The position numbers were made by a program, and so were the translations under genes. 64,000 bases of DNA from positions 248,001-312,000 of the forward strand of contig JAZDFC010000004.1 in assembly GCA_043808235.1 (NCBI GenBank), read 5' to 3'. This document shows, one piece after another, positions 61,347 to 64,000 of the stretch. Origin of the DNA: JAZDFC01 sp043808235. Lineage in GTDB: Bacteria > Bacteroidota > Ignavibacteria > Ignavibacteriales > Melioribacteraceae. How positions within the stretch are numbered: position 1 is the first letter of the stretch; each line of letters starts with the position of its first letter. Below the pieces are notes generated by a model. That model made no database searches and was not told where the DNA came from. It saw only the letters and a program-made list of their open reading frames with translations.

Positions 61347-64000
61347 TCACCCCACCAACTTCTTCACTATCTTATCTATCTCCTTCATCTCCGCTGCTAA
61401 GTGCTTTTTTATTTCTACGCGCAGGCGACCGAGATGCGTGGCGGTTAGTTCTTTTTGCGGGGGATTGTCTTTTATGTACTGCGCCGCTTTTGCGTGACAG
61501 GCTTTGCTTAACTCCGCCAACTGCATGTGCGTTTCTTCTTTTTCGTTGAACTTCGGGAAATAGATGTCGAGGATTTTTTTGTGAACGTGTCTTTCCCCGA
61601 ACAAACCTTTGGCTTGAAAATCTTTCATCATTTTATTTGGGACGCTCGAATTAAGAATTGCAGATAGATATAAAACTTCGTGTTTATCTTCTGAATAATA
61701 GATATATGTAACGCTTTCCGCTAAAAAATCAATTTCAAAGTCACTTCTAGAAACTACTGTAGCATTTGCATCTTTGGCTGATGAATTATAAAGTACCATA
61801 TATCGCGCATCTGGATTTTGATCAGTAATCCCTCGCTGAAAGTCTAGTCTACCGTTACTGGACATGTTCTTCGATTTCTCTGTTTTAAGTTGTTCCCAAA
61901 AATTCTCTGCATTCTTAAACCACCGTGAGGCATTTAAATAACCGTCGCTCATAAGTTCGTCAGCTGAATGTAGCTTTATTTCTTTCTTGTTTGATTCGTT
62001 CAGCTCAATAGTAACCGGCAATACAATCAAATCCGGGCTAAATAAAGTGAAAGGTAAAATACTTTTTGACAAAGCGGTTCTGAAAAAAAACCTACTTTCA
62101 ATTTTGCCTTTTAGTTCAATTGATTTCCATGGAGCCTTTGCATCGGGTTTAATTGCATCCGATGTTTTGATATTTATTATTCTATCCTCGAAATCTTTGG
62201 GCATCTCCTGAGTCAACTCAACAAAATAAAACGAACGCGGGACTATTGTTGCGCCCTGCCTAAAACACTCCTTGTATGGATTGACTTTCTCCTGCGCTTT
62301 GTACTTCCTTTTGGAAAATGCAGTGGAGGCGCCTTGCTTAACATAATACCATTTCGATTGAGTTTCCGAAATCAAACCATTTGCAACTACCGGGTTACAA
62401 TTATGCGCCGGCAGGTTTCCATTAAATGAGATTCCAGCTAAACCACCCGCAGGCAGACTTCTTTTAACAGTATCCTTTTCATTAACGGAAAATAGTACTG
62501 ATGATGGAATACGGAATAACGGCGAAATATCATTCAAATCCCAAATTTGTTCCAGCCGGAAACCCTTTGCCTTGCCGCTCCTTGTATTGTTATGGTGGTC
62601 GGCGCTAAAGAAACTCCTCGGTAATACAAATGCAAGTTCGCCTTTTTCTTTTAAGAAATAACTGCTGCAATAAGCAAGAAAGATTGCCGCAATTTCGAGA
62701 TGAGGGAAATTGGCAACTCTTTCCGGCTTCACATCGTACTTTTCTGCAAGCTCATTTAGAATATTTTGATACTCTTCATTCTTAATCGAGCTGTATGTAA
62801 ACCACGGCGGATTGCCGATAACAAAATCAAACTTCTTCGAAAGGAAATAAGGTTTGTACAAATTCTGCACAATAAACTTCCAGATGCTGTCCCTGCCTTT
62901 TTCTTTTACTGTGCGCAGACTTTCGTAAATTTTATAAAAGTTATCGATAATTACTTTGTTCAAACCGCTTCCGCGAATCTGCCTCTTTAAAATATTTTCG
63001 AAAGTTACCCTATCGGATTTCTTTTTATGGAATGTCTGTTCGGCAAGTTCCTCCGCGACTTCGAGCGCTTCGTCGAATGTTTTAACGTCTTCAAGAATTT
63101 GCGAACTTAATTCTAGCGTTTCCTTGTCGATTGTCATTTTAAAACTTGTCCCGAACAAATCCGTAACGCCGTCCGGCGCAAGTAAAGTGTTGGCAAGAAT
63201 AACGTTCAAATGAATAGGCGTTCTCGCATTTTTTATATCGCCGCCGAGTGCAAGCAGTACGTTTGTTTTAGCTATCTGCACGGAAAGCGGGTGGATATCA
63301 ATTCCGTATATACTGGCGTTTAATTCTTCAACATTTATTCCCGTGTTCAAATCTCTAAACCGATGAATAGCGGCTATTAAAAACGAACCGCTGCCGCATG
63401 CCGGGTCCAAAACTCTTTTGCCTTCGGTAAATTCAAATTCTTTTAATATCCTTTCGCACAGCCAGTCCGGTGTGTAATATTCGCCGAGCGCATGACGGGT
63501 ATCGAGGTCGATTAATTCCTGGTAAACTCCTTTTAGAATATCTTCGTCAATTTCTTTGAAATCGAATGTTGAAATTTCCTGTGCAATCAAACGGAAAACT
63601 TTTTTGAGAGCGGTAAAATTTCTTTCTCCTTTCACCCAATGGAAAAAATCGTCGTCAACAAAATTGGCAATGTTATAACGATGAAAAATTGTTCCGTCAA
63701 TTATCTCTTTCATCTCCTTATCATCAATAAACGCATCGTTGGAAACTACTGCATAGGCAAGCATCTTTGCAAAAATGCTCAGGTATGTGTGAATAAGAAA
63801 ATTACTTTCGCTAGCATCAAAGGAACCGTAAGCGATACTTAAAAACTTACTCCATTGCTCGAACGAAACCTGCACTTCGCCGTATTTCTTTACGCTGTTA
63901 AAATGAGTCGTTAATTGACGGTAGGATTCAATAAAAACATTGCTTTGATATCCGAATGCTTCTTCAACACGCGATAACGTCGCTTTCAGCTTTTCTTCTT
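61347..64000 (-). CDS. Large adenine-N6 DNA methylase (Eco57I/type IIG-like), 5' end outside window
   Basis: About 884 residues are visible; the frame is still open at the window edge, so the start lies beyond 64000. A GTG at 63875 is probably internal. Motifs: GEYYTPDWLCERIL, SAM-binding VLDPACGSGSFLIAAI and catalytic FDFVIGNPPWFTYS. The C-terminal half is probably the target recognition region. No nuclease motif is seen in the visible part. Likely a restriction-modification or epigenetic defence enzyme next to the ATPase cassette, transcribed in the same direction, 78 bases upstream. Confidence 0.85.
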   Translation of the reverse strand, partial: EEKLKATLSRVEEAFGYQSNVFIESYRQLTTHFNSVKKYGEVQVSFEQWSKFLSIAYGSFDASESNFLIHTYLSIFAKMLAYAVVSNDAFIDDKEMKEIIDGTIFHRYNIANFVDDDFFHWVKGERNFTALKKVFRLIAQEISTFDFKEIDEDILKGVYQELIDLDTRHALGEYYTPDWLCERILKEFEFTEGKRVLDPACGSGSFLIAAIHRFRDLNTGINVEELNASIYGIDIHPLSVQIAKTNVLLALGGDIKNARTPIHLNVILANTLLAPDGVTDLFGTSFKMTIDKETLELSSQILEDVKTFDEALEVAEELAEQTFHKKKSDRVTFENILKRQIRGSGLNKVIIDNFYKIYESLRTVKEKGRDSIWKFIVQNLYKPYFLSKKFDFVIGNPPWFTYSSIKNEEYQNILNELAEKYDVKPERVANFPHLEIAAIFLAYCSSYFLKEKGELAFVLPRSFFSADHHNNTRSGKAKGFRLEQIWDLNDISPLFRIPSSVLFSVNEKDTVKRSLPAGGLAGISFNGNLPAHNCNPVVANGLISETQSKWYYVKQGASTAFSKRKYKAQEKVNPYKECFRQGATIVPRSFYFVELTQEMPKDFEDRIINIKTSDAIKPDAKAPWKSIELKGKIESRFFFRTALSKSILPFTLFSPDLIVLPVTIELNESNKKEIKLHSADELMSDGYLNASRWFKNAENFWEQLKTEKSKNMSSNGRLDFQRGITDQNPDARYMVLYNSSAKDANATVVSRSDFEIDFLAESVTYIYYSEDKHEVLYLSAILNSSVPNKMMKDFQAKGLFGERHVHKKILDIYFPKFNEKEETHMQLAELSKACHAKAAQYIKDNPPQKELTATHLGRLRVEIKKHLAAEMKEIDKIVKKLVG

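Overview
The window is AT-rich and almost wholly protein-coding. It most likely comes from a flagellated member of the Bacteroidota/Ignavibacteriota side of the FCB group. Evidence: a type IX secretion (T9SS) type A sorting domain with NPFNPS, VYDILGKEVAT and LPSGIYFY motifs near 2.7-2.96 kb, next to a complete Gram-negative (P- and L-ring) flagellar gene set. The lineage is inference from these motifs; no rRNA or tRNA gene is visible.

Layout. (1) 1-3.3 kb: the end of a DUF72 gene cut by the window edge, a lipoprotein with PQQ-like repeats, and a secreted protein whose T9SS sorting domain is out of frame. (2) 3.3-10.5 kb: a chemotaxis operon (HEAT protein, cheR, two CheY-like receivers, cheZ, cheA, cheB, small ORF) behind a good sigma-28-type promoter. 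(3) 10.6-25.1 kb: flgB-flgC-fliE-F-G-H-I-J, motE-like, a giant fliK, flgD, flagellar operon protein, flgE, behind a sigma-54-type -24/-12 element and ending in a strong terminator. (4) 25.1-25.6 kb: a repeat-rich intergenic region. (5) 25.6-34.8 kb: fliL-M-N-O-P-Q-R-flhB-flhA-flhF-flhG, again behind a sigma-54-like element. (6) 34.8-54.0 kb: fliA, two HDOD proteins, a degenerate kinase, three unknown genes, flgF-G-A-H-I, a flgJ-lytic transglycosylase fusion, flgN, flgK, flgL, motAB, fliW-csrA, a receiver-HPt protein, a second motAB pair and two more receivers. (7) 54.0-56.6 kb: an unknown protein and a PAS histidine kinase behind a second sigma-28-like element. (8) 56.8-64.0 kb, minus strand: an SRPBCC protein, a frameshifted XRE regulator, a three-gene DUF262 / AAA ATPase / small-effector cassette, and a large adenine-N6 methylase running off the window.

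How it fits together. Regions 2-7 encode basal body, rod, hook, export gate, rings, two stators, switch complex, chemotaxis core and local regulators. Promoter motifs suggest a two-tier scheme: sigma-54 for structural operons and FliA (sigma-28) for chemotaxis and a sensor kinase. Flagellin, FliD, FliS, CheW and MCP genes are not in the window, and no FlgM is recognisable.

The most notable discovery candidate is the minus-strand cassette at 57.87-61.27 kb. Its third gene ends in an arrangement (Asp-x2-His-Gly-x2-Glu followed by Gly-x-His-Leu-Gly-Glu) that matches the catalytic region of colicin E3-type 16S rRNases. With a DUF262 protein and a DUF3696-like ATPase, and beside a DNA methylase, it looks like an ATPase-gated, ribosome-targeting abortive defence module. 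This is motif-level inference.
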